From the NCBI GenBank assembly GCA_029255685.2, contig CM055316.2, forward strand, positions 84,654,861 through 84,718,860: a DNA stretch of 64,000 nt, read 5' to 3'. This stretch comes from Silene conica (lineage: Eukaryota > Streptophyta > Magnoliopsida > Caryophyllales > Caryophyllaceae). The notes below the pieces were generated by a model. It had not been told where the DNA came from. It did not search any database and was given only the letters and a program-made list of their open reading frames with translations. The translations under genes were made by a program, and so were the position numbers. Position 1 is the first letter of the stretch. Each line of letters starts with the position of its first letter. Below, piece by piece: positions 12,366 to 22,558 of this stretch.

Positions 12366-14490
12366 CTAATCATCATCATCATCACCACTTGAACAATTTA
12401 TTCCTACATCCTTACAAAGAGAATCTATAATATCTTCATCTTCATCCTCATCCTCATCCTCATACTCATCCTCATCCTCATCCTCATTCTCAACCTCGTC
12501 CTCGTCCTCGTCCTCATCCTCATGTTGCCTCACTGTCACAATTTGAATGTATTCTGGTTCCTCCACAATTTCATCTTCATCTTCTTCTTCTACTTCAATT
12601 GGTGACAGTATTGTTTCACCATTAGTTTGCATAACCGTCGGGAAACTTCAGTTTGTATACCCATTCACATAGGACCTTCTTTTGTTCCTTTTTCAAAACG
12701 ACCGAATCCCCTTTTCTTCTACTCGAACAAAGAAGTAACATGTCTTTCTCTGCATTTGAGTTTAATTTCGTTTTTCCTTTCACGTCCATGACGGTGTTAA
12801 TTATTTGCTCGAAGAAATTTTTCTCAATATGCATGACATCAAGGTTATGTCGAATTAGTAGCGTGCTCCAATAGGGAAGCTCCCAAAAGATGCTTTGTTT
12901 CCACCACCCAATCCGTTTCCCTTTAAGCAAATTCAGATCACGTTCAGATCCATCCACAATTTTCGGTAGATGTTTGACACAATCCCATACTTCATTGCCT
13001 GTTAACCTCTTCGCAGCAACATCGTGCTCAACTTTCCCTTTTCTAAAATGCACCTTATCGTTACGAAAAACATGATTCCTGTCTAAAAACTGTCGATGAC
13101 AATCAAACCAACTCCATTTTTTCCCATGTTGTAGCCAAATTGACTTAGTCTCATTTTTCATACAATATGGACATGCATGCTCACCTTGAGTTGTCCAACC
13201 AGATAACATGCCATATGCAGGAAAGTCGTTTATCGTCCATAGGAGTGCGGCTCTAAGATCAAAGTTTTGCTTCAGGGAAACGTCATAGGTTAAGATCCCC
13301 CTCTCCCATAATTGCTTCAACTCGTGAATAAGAGGCTGCAAATAGACATCAAGGTTTTTCTTTGGATTGTGGGGACCGGGAATAAGTAATGTTAAGAGCA
13401 TAAACTGTCTTTTCATACAGAGCCAGGGTGGTAAATTGTATGGAGTAAGTATCACCGGCCAACATGAATATTGCTTCCCGAATTGACTAAACGGTGCGAA
13501 ACCATCAGTGCAAAGTCCAAGACGGACATTCCTAGGCTCAGATGCAAAATCAGGATGCAGTCGGTCAAACCGTTTCCAAGCCTCCCCGTCACTTGGATGA
13601 GACATTGTTCCACTAACACGAGGGTTTTCATAATGCCAACGCATTTCGCCCGCGATGTGCTTTGTGGCATAAAAGCGTTGCAACCGTGGTCCTAATGGAA
13701 AATAAGTTAAGAACTTTTCGGGAACTCTTTTGCCATTTGCATTTTTCTCTAATTTGTACCTATTCGTACCACATTTTCTGCACTTATCAAGGTGAGCGTC
13801 GTCCATCCAGAAAAGCATACATCCTACCGAGCAGGCATCTATCTTCTGATGGGGAAGTTGAAGAGCTTTAAGAACTTTTTTGGTTTCGTAGTAGTTACGC
13901 GTCATAAGATTATTTTCAGGAATCATATCTCCGATATATGACGCAAAACCATCTACACATTTTTCAGCTAAGTTGAATTCACATTTTAAAGTGATCAACC
14001 TTGAAGCCGACTGTAGCAATGTCATACGACTTCCTACATAAAGAGGTTGTTCGGCATGTTTTAGCATTTGGAAAAAAGCTAATACATTAGGATTTGGAGA
14101 TTCATCGACCACCTCGGCGTTTAGAGCATCTTCCCTAATTTGATCAATGCTATCGCGTAACGCATCTTCCACCATATCTCTATAAGGATTGTCGGAGTGC
14201 ATTGATGAGCTTCCCTCTTCCTCAACGGAGAATTTCTCTCCGTGACACACCCAATCGTAGTAGTTATCACAAAACCCTCTCAAACCAAGGTGTTTTCGTA
14301 CATCTTGCTCAACTAAATACTTTGTATTCTTACACTTAGAACATGGACACCTAATTTCTCTATTCCTAACGTATTCGTCTTGTTGCTTAACATAGTTAAT
14401 GAATTCATTAACACCAATTACGAAATCCTGCCTTATTTTTTTCCTAGAATCCAACCTTTCATACATCCATTTTCTTTCTAATCTCTTCAT
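12366..14490 (-). pseudogene. CACTA TNP2-like transposase, internally deleted
   Basis: The ATG at 14488-14490 opens a frame of 622 codons. An N-terminal transposase-associated domain has paired cysteines (CPCSKC near residue 48), followed by a Transposase_21 catalytic region with HPSDGEAWKRFDRLHPDFA, CTDGF and LLIPGPHNPKKNLD blocks. The frame stops at 12622, just after the FPDGYA block, where intact relatives continue for several hundred residues (DUF4218 and more). It is followed, in another frame, by an acidic Glu/Asp-repeat tail (12366-12632) of the kind found at the end of such proteins. This points to an internal deletion with frameshift. The element is probably non-autonomous for TNP2. 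Confidence 0.85.
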
Positions 14491-14524
14491 AGTAAATCTA
14501 CATATTTTAACAAACAATAACAAC

Positions 14525-14775
14525 AACTAATTAACAACAACAATTAAATAACAACAACTACATATATATATATATAACAACAACTAACAACAAAAACTAG
14601 TTAACAACTTATTAACAACAACAACAATTAATTAACAACAACAATTAAATAACAACTACATATATATAACAACAACTAACAACAACAACAACAACAACAA
14701 CAACTACAACTACAACTACCAACAGCAACACCAACACCAACACCAACACCAACACCAACACCAACACAAACACCA
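14525..14775. repeat. CAA/ACAACA microsatellite block
   Basis: Low-complexity (CAA)n, (TA)n and (CAACAC)n runs in the region upstream of the TNP2 gene. A short inverted repeat follows at about 14895-15010 (GTATTTGGAGAACAAT with its complement). Confidence 0.8.
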
Positions 14776-15429
14776 ACCTGCAAAAAAAAACAATTTACAT
14801 ATATTGGTCTGGGGTCCTTAACTCTCCAGCCTAAACCCATCTTTGAATCTTTCACACCATTAGTAAACACTCTTATATATTCTTGATTGTAATGAGACAA
14901 AAATTGGGCAGCACTTCCCTATTGTTCTCCAAATACATTATATAGAATGTATTTGGAGAACAATAAGGAAGTGTTGCCCAATTTTTGTTTCATTACAATC
15001 AAGAAAATATAAGAATGTTTACTACCTAAATGGCATGAAAGATTCAAAGACAGTCCCAAAACGGGGACTATTCAACAATTACACCTAATGTGTAATTATT
15101 GAACGGGTACTATTCAAGAATATTCTAAACAAATCAACAACACTAACAATCAACAACAATGCAAATTTTATATCAAAAAACAAACCTCCTAAACATCTTA
15201 ACAACAATATGCGACGGATTTGGGACGAAATTAGCTACTAACCTAATATTACTAACCACCTAACAATACTAACTAAACTAATCAAATAACAATTAAACTA
15301 AACTAACTATTCCTAATAACAATAAAAAAACAATAGTACGGAATTTGCGACGGAATTTTGCGACGGATTAAACAAAAAAAATTAAGACGGTATATTAATA
15401 AAATTAGTATACATACATAAGAAAGAAAG

Positions 15430-15600
15430 AAGTGGCGGTGAGGTGGCAGGTGGAGGAGGAAGGAGGGGCGGTTGGCCGGAGGAAGGAGGGGCGGCGAGGA
15501 GGAAGGAGGGGCGGCGAGGAGGAAGGAGGGGCGGAGGAGGAAGGAAAAGGAAGGAAGGAGAAGGAGAAGGAGAGGAAGAAGGAGGGGCGGTTGGGAGGCT
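15430..15600. repeat. GGA-rich minisatellite
   Basis: The unit GAGGAAGGAGGGGCGGC is repeated several times on the + strand, followed by GAAGGAGAAGG runs. It lies in the 5' untranslated region of the CACTA element and is the most GC-rich stretch in this part of the window. Confidence 0.8.
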
Positions 15601-15753
15601 CCGGCGACGGCGGCTCCGGCGGGGGAGGTAGGGTAGGGTGGTTGGGTGGGTGGTGTGGTGATGAATCGCCGATAGATCGCCTTAGGGTTTTTTTTTTTTA
15701 TTTGTGAAATCGATTTGGGGGAAAAATGAGATCCGCGGGTCTGTATTAAAAAA

Positions 15754-16135
15754 ACTTTGCGACGGAATTTTGCGACGGAATTTCCGTCGCAAATCTGGTC
15801 AAGGTCAAATCTTGACCAGATTTGCGACGGAATTTCCGTCGCAAATATTGACTCCTGCGACGGAATTTCCGTCGCAAATCTGGACAACATTTGACCTTGA
15901 CCAACTTTTGGGCAAGTCTGGTCAATATGTTTGCGACGGAAATTCCGTCGCAAAAGTCAATATTTGCGACGGATTTTCCGTCGCAAACCTTCCCGCCATT
16001 TGACTTTCATTTCGCGGGTCTGGGAAATTCAGGTCCGTCGCAAATTCCGTCGCAAACAAAAAATCCGTCGCGAAATCCGTCGCAAAACTAATTTTGCGAC
16101 GGATTTCCTGTCCGTCGCAAAAAATCCGTCGCAAT
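15754..16135. repeat. CACTA subterminal palindrome array, 5' side
   Basis: More than a dozen GCGACGGA / TCCGTCGC copies, mostly as palindromes, with linkers containing CTTGACCAGATTTG-like sequence. It mirrors the array at 9905-10340. Confidence 0.9.
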
Positions 16136-16158
16136 GGCAGTATTTTTTTGTAGTGCTT

Positions 16159-17032
16159 GTTCCCAAACTTCAACATGGCTTTAGAGGACCCACAGATACT
16201 TCAAAATCTCCATATCCAGTTACAAATAACTGGAACCCCACAAATAGGAAATACATATGCCGCAACATTACATCATCAAATGGCATATAGGGTCCAAAAT
16301 CATGCAATGGACCTCAGTATTCCTAGAGATACAGAAGATGCTTTATTCATCCAGTTAGAATCACAACACAGCCCTTCATGTATTCATATCCCCAGACAAA
16401 TTCCAAAAAAGGAACTCATCAAACTTCTTCCGGAATCTTGGGTCACTCGCTACGAAAAAATCCATGATATCAACACCCCCCTACAGTCCATAGATTCTAA
16501 AATCACAAAACAAAAAGACGGGACCATTGAGATATTCTTCAAGAAGGAACCAAATGAAAAATCCTGTCCACCAATTTTCTGTACCGAAATAAATATGATT
16601 ACTCCTCTCCTCATCCCAATGAAACAAAACGAGAGTTACCTTAATGTTCATATCCAATCTTTTAACTCTCTTGGAGATCCAATATACGTGTTTAGAGATG
16701 AGACAGGCCATCATTTTTTTGATGTCTGTAAATGTGACAATTGTATCATGATGGACTCAGATGAAGATGATTACTCAAAAAGGAAAAAGAAAAATAAAAA
16801 ATCCTCCCAACAGATTCTTAAGGAAAGATATGAGTCGGGAGATCCGAGTGTCGATCTTCTAGGGGAACCAACGGGAAAACCTTTTGAGTATTATGTACTA
16901 TATCCAAGATCAGAAAAAACTACTAACCCATCAGAAGAACTCCCTACATGTTTCATGTTTGGTCCATCCTCGTCCCAAGATACAAGCTTTCCACCAACAG
17001 AGTGGGAAGAAGAAAATACCAAACACTCTTGA
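16159..17032 (+). pseudogene. Caulimovirid movement protein-like, 3' part
   Basis: The second part of the virus frame cut by the CACTA element. It is in register with the part ending at 9888 once the 6267-base insert and one CTT copy are ignored. It holds the rest of the movement-protein domain and a low-complexity Lys/Ser linker near 16770-16810, and ends at a TGA (17030-17032). The next viral segment continues in the same frame after that stop, so the TGA may be a decay mutation within a longer polyprotein rather than a true end. Confidence 0.7.
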
Positions 17033-18670
17033 AAAATTAAAAATCCAACCACCAAAAATCCAGATGGTTCAACCAAACAAATAAGCGCAGCGGAGGCAAC
17101 CCTGAACTGGCAATCGGAAAATGCACGAGCTCAAAACAATTTGTTGCAACAGCTAGATAAAAAGGTAACAATCATGGATCTTGCTGTAAAAGAGATACAT
17201 CAAAAAATCTCTTTATTACATTAAGAACTCTTGCAACTTGCAACGACAGTTTCTGTAGTATCACCACTTATTTCCCAAAAAGAATCTGAACTAAAATCAT
17301 TAAAAGCTCAACTCTCTTCCTTACAAAATCCACCAACAACACCACCTGAAATGCCTTGTGATATATTCACCCCATATCCAGTCTATACACGTCCTCTTGA
17401 AAAACATCCACAACCCCTTCTTATATTATCTCCAGAATCAAATCCTTTTGGAGCATCGTCGTTCCTTCCGACGAAAGTTTTAGAAGAGAGACATGTAATA
17501 AAAAAGAGGCAATCTACCACAAGTGATGGAGAAAAAACATCTACAATAACTCAAACTGAAACTCCAGCCACACAATGCTCAGAAAATGCCTCCCAATTCA
17601 TGATGGAATACCATAATCCCATCTCTTCTCTTCTAACCAATCTAGCAAAACCCAAAACAAAGAAGCCTGTGCCTCAGGGCACAACAGACGAGGTTTTGAT
17701 GCCCGAATTTATGATGGCTGAACCTGCTTCAGTTGAGGAAGTAAGTGATACTGAAAATCCAACAGAGCAAGAACAACCTGAAGCTCATCCTCCACCCTGA
17801 TGGAACCCAAAAGGTCAGGATATACCAGGTCATGGTTTCTCCTTCGATAATATTCCACCCTCAAAGTGGAGGGACAAAATCTATGAAATGCATGTCTGGT
17901 GTACCGAACAACTCCTTTACCCTGGAGCCAGCCTTGCAACAGTAGTAGACAGGCTAGTCTCAAGATTTTATGGTCGCTTGCGCCAATGGTGGATTAGTCT
18001 TGGAACTTATCGACAATTGCAAATTCGACAATCCTCCTCAGTTGACGCCTTCATTGGAAATATTCACAATGAATTTCTGGGTGCTTGGGATCACTACACA
18101 ACTCAAGCAAGAGAAGAATTCCTGAGTATGAAATGTTGTTCATTCATGCGAAAAGATCTTGAACGACATTATGAAAGGATGTCCAAGCGGTTCTATGCTC
18201 TTGGAGGCATGGATTATGTAAATCTCAAACAAGCCTATCTAAACTCTTTTCCAGAACCTTTGGGAAATGAAACCGCTAGACAATTCTCCCTCAAAAACAT
18301 ACCCTTAAGCAATGCTACACTGGGAGAACTTTACCAAACATCACTTGCAGCTCTTGAAAAACTATGTAACCATCAGAAGTTTTTTAAGCAATTGCAAGAA
18401 CAAGGAAAGCTTCTCGGAAAAGCATGTGATCATCCAGAATTATCCATCAAGTGCAAGCCTCAGAAATGCGGATGTACGTCCTCAGAGGGAAGAAGACATA
18501 GGATGTACAAAAAAAGTGGAACAAAAATTTTCCCAAATTATCCAAAAATAGGAAATGGAAATTTTTCAGAAAGAAAAAACAAAGAGGATTCAAAAAATCA
18601 GATAGATGCTATATCTGCAAGAAAAAAGGGCATTACGCAAAAGATTGCCTTGACAAGAAAAAAGAAATAA
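17033..18670 (+). pseudogene. Caulimovirid coiled-coil and coat protein region, decayed
   Basis: Reading frame 2 continues from the movement-protein part through in-frame stops at 17222-17224 and 17798-17800. A leucine- and glutamine-rich probable coiled coil (about 17090-17330) resembles virion-associated regions. From 17888 a coat-protein-like domain follows, then a Lys-rich tail. A CCHC zinc knuckle (C-X2-C-X4-H-X4-C) lies at about 18607-18648 but in frame 1, so at least one indel separates it from the coat domain. An A7 run near 18510 is the likely place. Coat proteins of this family package the DNA genome. Damage here makes the copy non-coding for a complete capsid. Confidence 0.75.
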
Positions 18671-18683
18671 TCTTGTCGGATAT

Positions 18684-21422
18684 TTGGCACAGATCGAAGA
18701 TATTGATGATGCTGATATTGAATCCATTTTCTCCCTTGATGATGAGCCAACAGGTGAAACCATTTTGGCAATGGGAATGGAGTTTGGAGAAGGTTCGTCT
18801 GAAGAATCACACTCTGATAACGACGAAGGTATTACTGACCAATTTGTCAGGTTTGATCTTTGTCCCATAGAAGTCTGTGAAACAGAACCACAAAATGAGA
18901 CCATTCCAACCTACCCTCTTCAGCCCTCTCCAAATGCAAAAATTTACATTTTCCCAAATAAATATGACAAACCCATACCTGTCATTGCATATTTTGATAC
19001 TGGTGCTGCATCCTCCATAATCAAACCAAGCATTCTTCCACCATCACATTGGGAACCATGTTCTGTAGCATTTAAGGCAGCAAATGGTCAAGTTTTCTAT
19101 ATATCTCTCAAAAGTAAACTGATCTACATTCAACTGTTTCCGGGTTACACCCTGAAAACTAAAGTATATGGGTCTGATCTTCCTGGAAAAGACTTTATAC
19201 TTGGTTTTGATATTCTGCATAGTCTTAAAAGGGTATCATGGCATCCTAAGGGGATAAAACACAAAAATCACTTATTACCATGGACATCAACCCCTCATCT
19301 GTACTCTTATGAAGTTCTTCATCCCATAAGAGATGAGATAGCGAAAACCTCTTGTGCTGATTCCCACTCTGAATTTCTCACAAAATGCTCTTCACCATTA
19401 TGGCAAAATCCTGAATTCTTTATCACTTTGCCATTCAAAAAGAATGAAGATATTAACCCGACAAAAGCAAGCCATATAGGGATGAACCCAGACCATTACA
19501 CTCTTGCTCTTCAAGAAATTGACCAACTACAAAAAGAAAACCTCATTGAACCAACAACCTCACCATGGGCTTGTGAGGCGTTTTATGTCAATAAAAGAGC
19601 AGAACAGGTACGTGGAAAGTTGAGGTTAGTCATCAACTATCAACCTCTTAATCATTTCCTCACAGATGACAAATTCCCACTACCAAAAAGAGAGGTTCTT
19701 TTTCAAAAATTGCCTCAAGCACAAATATTCTCAAAGTTTGACCTTAAAGCAGGATTTTGGCAATTAAGAATTGAACCAGAAGAAAGACCAAAAACCGGTT
19801 TCTGTATTCCTGACCGCCATTACCAATGGAAAGTTATGTCATTTGGACTAAAAACAGCCCCATCTTTATTCCAAAAAGCAATGATAAAGATCTTCAAACC
19901 AATTCTCCCAAATGCCCTGGTTTACATAGATGATATTCTCTTATTTTCTATGGATGTTGACTCCCATTCCGCCTTATTATCAAAATTCCACGATATTATT
20001 CGGCAATATGGGATAATGCTCTCAGAGAAAAAGATGGTCATTGGAGAAACAAAAATTGATTTTCTAGGAATGCACATCTCCAAAGGTCAATACCACCTTC
20101 AACCCCACATTGCGACCCAGCTTGAAGAATTCCCAGACGAAAAACTCTCATACAAGCAAATCCAGCAATTTCTTGGGATTGTCAATTACATGGCAGATTT
20201 TATTCATGATCTCGCAAAGCATAGGTCAATCCTATCGGCCCAATTGAAGAAAGATGTTGTCCCATGGAGCCAGAAATGCACAGATACAGTAAGAGAGTTA
20301 AATCGTATCACAAAAACTCTTCCAGCATTAACAATCCCATCAAAAGGAAGAAGAGTTTTACAAACTGATGCAAGTGACTGTTATTGGGGTGTTGTCCTAC
20401 TTGAGGAAGATGAGAAAGGCAACAGGCAGATATGTGGTTATAAGAGTGGAGCTTTCAAAGAAGGGGAGAAACATTACCACTCCACTTACAAGGAGATTCT
20501 CGCAGTAAAGAGAGGCATTGAGAAATTTGAGTTTCACCTTATCGGCCAGCATTTTCTCATAGAAATGGACATGTCATCATTTCCAAAGATGCTGCAATTC
20601 AAACAAAAGACTCTCCCCCAAGCACAGCTGCTACGATGGGCTAGTTGGTTTTCTCAGTGGAAGTTTGAGGTCAAACACATTAAAGGGAAAGATAACTTTC
20701 TTCCAGACTTCCTATCAAGAACTCAACGTCAAATTTCACCAATCATTCCTGTGATTTATATGCTCACCCTTGCACAACCAGAGGAAGAACAAATGAGGTC
20801 TTTGGTAAGTCATATGCCCTCGGATCTGCAAGATAAACTTCTCCAAAGAGTTCTGAGAACCAAGGCCATTGAAACATTCCATAAACTCCTTATTTTGTAT
20901 GTTCATAAATATGGGATAAGCCAAGGCCCTCTCCTTGGTTTACCTTACCATTCCCCATATCCATTACCTACTACTATCCACCTAGATCCGAGACATTACA
21001 AAAAATTTCCTCCTGTAGCCTACCTCGTGCTCCGGTATCTTGCTGAACTTTATTCAATTGAAGTCCTCATGGAGAAAGGCCCTCTATTACAGTACTTGGC
21101 AAAATGTCTCCTAACCAGAAGAAAGTCACATTACAAATTACTATATAAATGGCTTACACTGTTTCAAGATCCCACGTGGTGGCAGGAAAATATCCGAAGA
21201 AAAGAAGGCCATACGATGCTTATCACTTTCAAGACTACTACCTTCCAAATTCAAAAAGATGATGGCATTGAAATCAACCGCTGGAATGACGCACAAATTG
21301 TGGCAGGATATGGACAGCCGTATATAATTAAAGATCGCATTCCAGGTTTGAAGATATACATCAAAGAGAATATATCCAACAGTGAAGAAAGTGACTCCGA
21401 CAACAACACCACCTCCATGTGA
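18684..21422 (+). CDS. Caulimovirid protease-reverse transcriptase-RNase H
   Basis: An open frame of 912 codons with no internal stop. An aspartic protease active site (YFDTGAAS) lies near residue 103. The reverse transcriptase spans about 255-510, with FDLKAGFWQL, SFGLKTAPSLFQ and the catalytic YIDD near 414. RNase H spans about 550-680, beginning at QTDAS and ending near FLSRTQ. No integrase follows; instead there are about 220 further residues with no domain I recognise. The protein would convert pregenomic RNA to DNA. The first ATG follows the zinc-knuckle segment and is in a different frame from it, so the original start is uncertain. The intact frame contrasts with the decayed structural region just upstream. 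Confidence 0.9.
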   Translation: MAQIEDIDDADIESIFSLDDEPTGETILAMGMEFGEGSSEESHSDNDEGITDQFVRFDLCPIEVCETEPQNETIPTYPLQPSPNAKIYIFPNKYDKPIPVIAYFDTGAASSIIKPSILPPSHWEPCSVAFKAANGQVFYISLKSKLIYIQLFPGYTLKTKVYGSDLPGKDFILGFDILHSLKRVSWHPKGIKHKNHLLPWTSTPHLYSYEVLHPIRDEIAKTSCADSHSEFLTKCSSPLWQNPEFFITLPFKKNEDINPTKASHIGMNPDHYTLALQEIDQLQKENLIEPTTSPWACEAFYVNKRAEQVRGKLRLVINYQPLNHFLTDDKFPLPKREVLFQKLPQAQIFSKFDLKAGFWQLRIEPEERPKTGFCIPDRHYQWKVMSFGLKTAPSLFQKAMIKIFKPILPNALVYIDDILLFSMDVDSHSALLSKFHDIIRQYGIMLSEKKMVIGETKIDFLGMHISKGQYHLQPHIATQLEEFPDEKLSYKQIQQFLGIVNYMADFIHDLAKHRSILSAQLKKDVVPWSQKCTDTVRELNRITKTLPALTIPSKGRRVLQTDASDCYWGVVLLEEDEKGNRQICGYKSGAFKEGEKHYHSTYKEILAVKRGIEKFEFHLIGQHFLIEMDMSSFPKMLQFKQKTLPQAQLLRWASWFSQWKFEVKHIKGKDNFLPDFLSRTQRQISPIIPVIYMLTLAQPEEEQMRSLVSHMPSDLQDKLLQRVLRTKAIETFHKLLILYVHKYGISQGPLLGLPYHSPYPLPTTIHLDPRHYKKFPPVAYLVLRYLAELYSIEVLMEKGPLLQYLAKCLLTRRKSHYKLLYKWLTLFQDPTWWQENIRRKEGHTMLITFKTTTFQIQKDDGIEINRWNDAQIVAGYGQPYIIKDRIPGLKIYIKENISNSEESDSDNNTTSM

Positions 21423-21476
21423 TCACCGCTCTCTTTTGGAGACTGGGGGAATAAAGGACACTACACCTATGTAAAG

Positions 21477-21508
21477 ATAATAATAATAAAGTAGAAAACT
21501 TATGGATA
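21477..21508 (+). repeat. Right copy of 32-base viral terminal redundancy
   Basis: Matches 8548-8579 across 32 bases, ending AACTTATGGATA. A purine-rich GGAGACTGGGGGAATAAAGG at about 21437-21456 could be the plus-strand priming tract. Confidence 0.8.
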
Positions 21509-22558
21509 ATAATAAAAGAAATTATACAATTGGATTGCCACTCCCTCCTTTTTTTCTTGAACAATCCCTATTTCTACTTTTGGCAACTTGACCCAATGGG
21601 CCACTACCACTACTTCACCATCTTTGTACCACACCCTCACGGCCTCACCAATACTCCCACACCTCCACCATACCTTCGCCCTGACCCTGAAGGGCGTGAA
21701 GGCCTAAATCTAACCAATAACATATCACCATGAGTCCCTTGTCAGTAGATCTGACTTTGTCAGAGGTGGAGATCTTGAGGATGAGGGGAGGGCACCGAGG
21801 GGGAGTAGCATGGGGCAGTGGGAGATGTGAGGAAGAAGATACAGTAAAGGAAAGTGAAGTAGAGGACGTGAGACGTCAAAGGGTGGTAGTGTGGCAACAG
21901 TGGAGGAAATCAGGGTAGAGGGGACAATGGATGGGTTAGGTCGGATCTAGGGTGGGTGTGGTGGAGGCTGAATGGTGGGAGGCGTAGTACTAGTAACTGA
22001 TCGTGGAGGAAGAGTACATAGGGCAGAGGGTAGAGGGTAGAGGGGAGGCTGGAGAGTAGAGAGTCGCTTGGTAATTGACCAATTTCTTCAATGAGGCTTA
22101 TATTCATGAAAAAAAGGAGGAATATCACTTTATGTGTTTCGATGTGATATGCAAATAAGCAAGCATAGTTAACGTAGAACATTAAATGTGTCACTTACAA
22201 AGAGAAGCCCGAATTATACATGAATATACAAGACGTTGAAGACACACAAACGGAAAAAGAAAGCACATGATAGTTCCATAATCGTCAGTTCCTCGACCAT
22301 CGTCACTATTATCACTCCAAAATCGTCTCTCTTTTAAGCTTTCTTCAAAAATGGGAAGCAAGTCGAGATGGAGCAAATGCTCACATAAATCAGAGAGAAG
22401 ATGCCAGTTTAGATGATCCGACGAAATCCGTCTCACTTGCATCAGTTAATATGTCCCACCTTACAGTTGCACAGACACAAGCGTACGAATCCTTTAACTT
22501 GATTCCCATCCTTCTTCACTGTTGTTGCAAACGGTGTCTTTTCTTGACTAAAGGCTAT
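21509..22558. other. Intergenic between virus copy and DnaJ gene
   Basis: G-rich on the + strand around 21750-22060 (GGAGG and GTGG runs) with short ORFs only. The part next to 22558 probably holds the 3'-UTR of the minus-strand DnaJ gene. No recognised coding sequence. Confidence 0.5.

Larger units (their letters stand above)
9889..16155 (-). mobile_element. CACTA (En/Spm) DNA transposon
   Basis: The 6267-base element begins CACTACAAAA and ends TTTTTGTAGTG. Imperfect terminal inverted repeats of about 30 bases reach the first GCGACGG motif on each side. It is flanked by the 3-base target duplication CTT (9886-9888 and 16156-16158), the size typical of CACTA elements. Both genes inside are on the minus strand, so the element's 5' end is at 16155. 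Order from that end: GA-rich and CAA-rich leader, TNP2-type transposase (internally deleted), then a second six-exon gene of the Transposase_24 type. Dense GCGACGG subterminal arrays occupy both ends. It sits inside the endogenous virus. Confidence 0.95.
8548..21508 (+). mobile_element. Endogenous pararetrovirus (Caulimoviridae-like), interrupted
   Basis: An integrated copy of a plant pararetrovirus. Its order is promoter, tRNA-Met primer site, movement protein, coiled-coil/coat region with zinc knuckle, then protease-reverse transcriptase-RNase H. There is no integrase and no long terminal repeat pair, which separates it from Ty3/gypsy elements. A 32-base sequence is shared by both ends, as expected for a circular genome integrated slightly longer than unit length. 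Without the inserted CACTA element the unit is about 6.66 kb, a little short for the family. In-frame stops and frameshifts in the structural part show that it is a decayed copy. I cannot assign a genus; the single-frame structural region resembles petuvirus- or florendovirus-type organisation. Confidence 0.85.

Noticed and set aside
15432-15953. Long ORFs on both strands in the GGA-rich region
   Set aside because: They are low-complexity translations of a minisatellite and of the palindrome arrays, with no domain.
8548-21508. LTR retrotransposon (Ty3/gypsy) reading of the reverse transcriptase region
   Set aside because: No integrase motifs after RNase H, no LTR pair (only 32 shared bases), and a movement-protein-like segment at the front.
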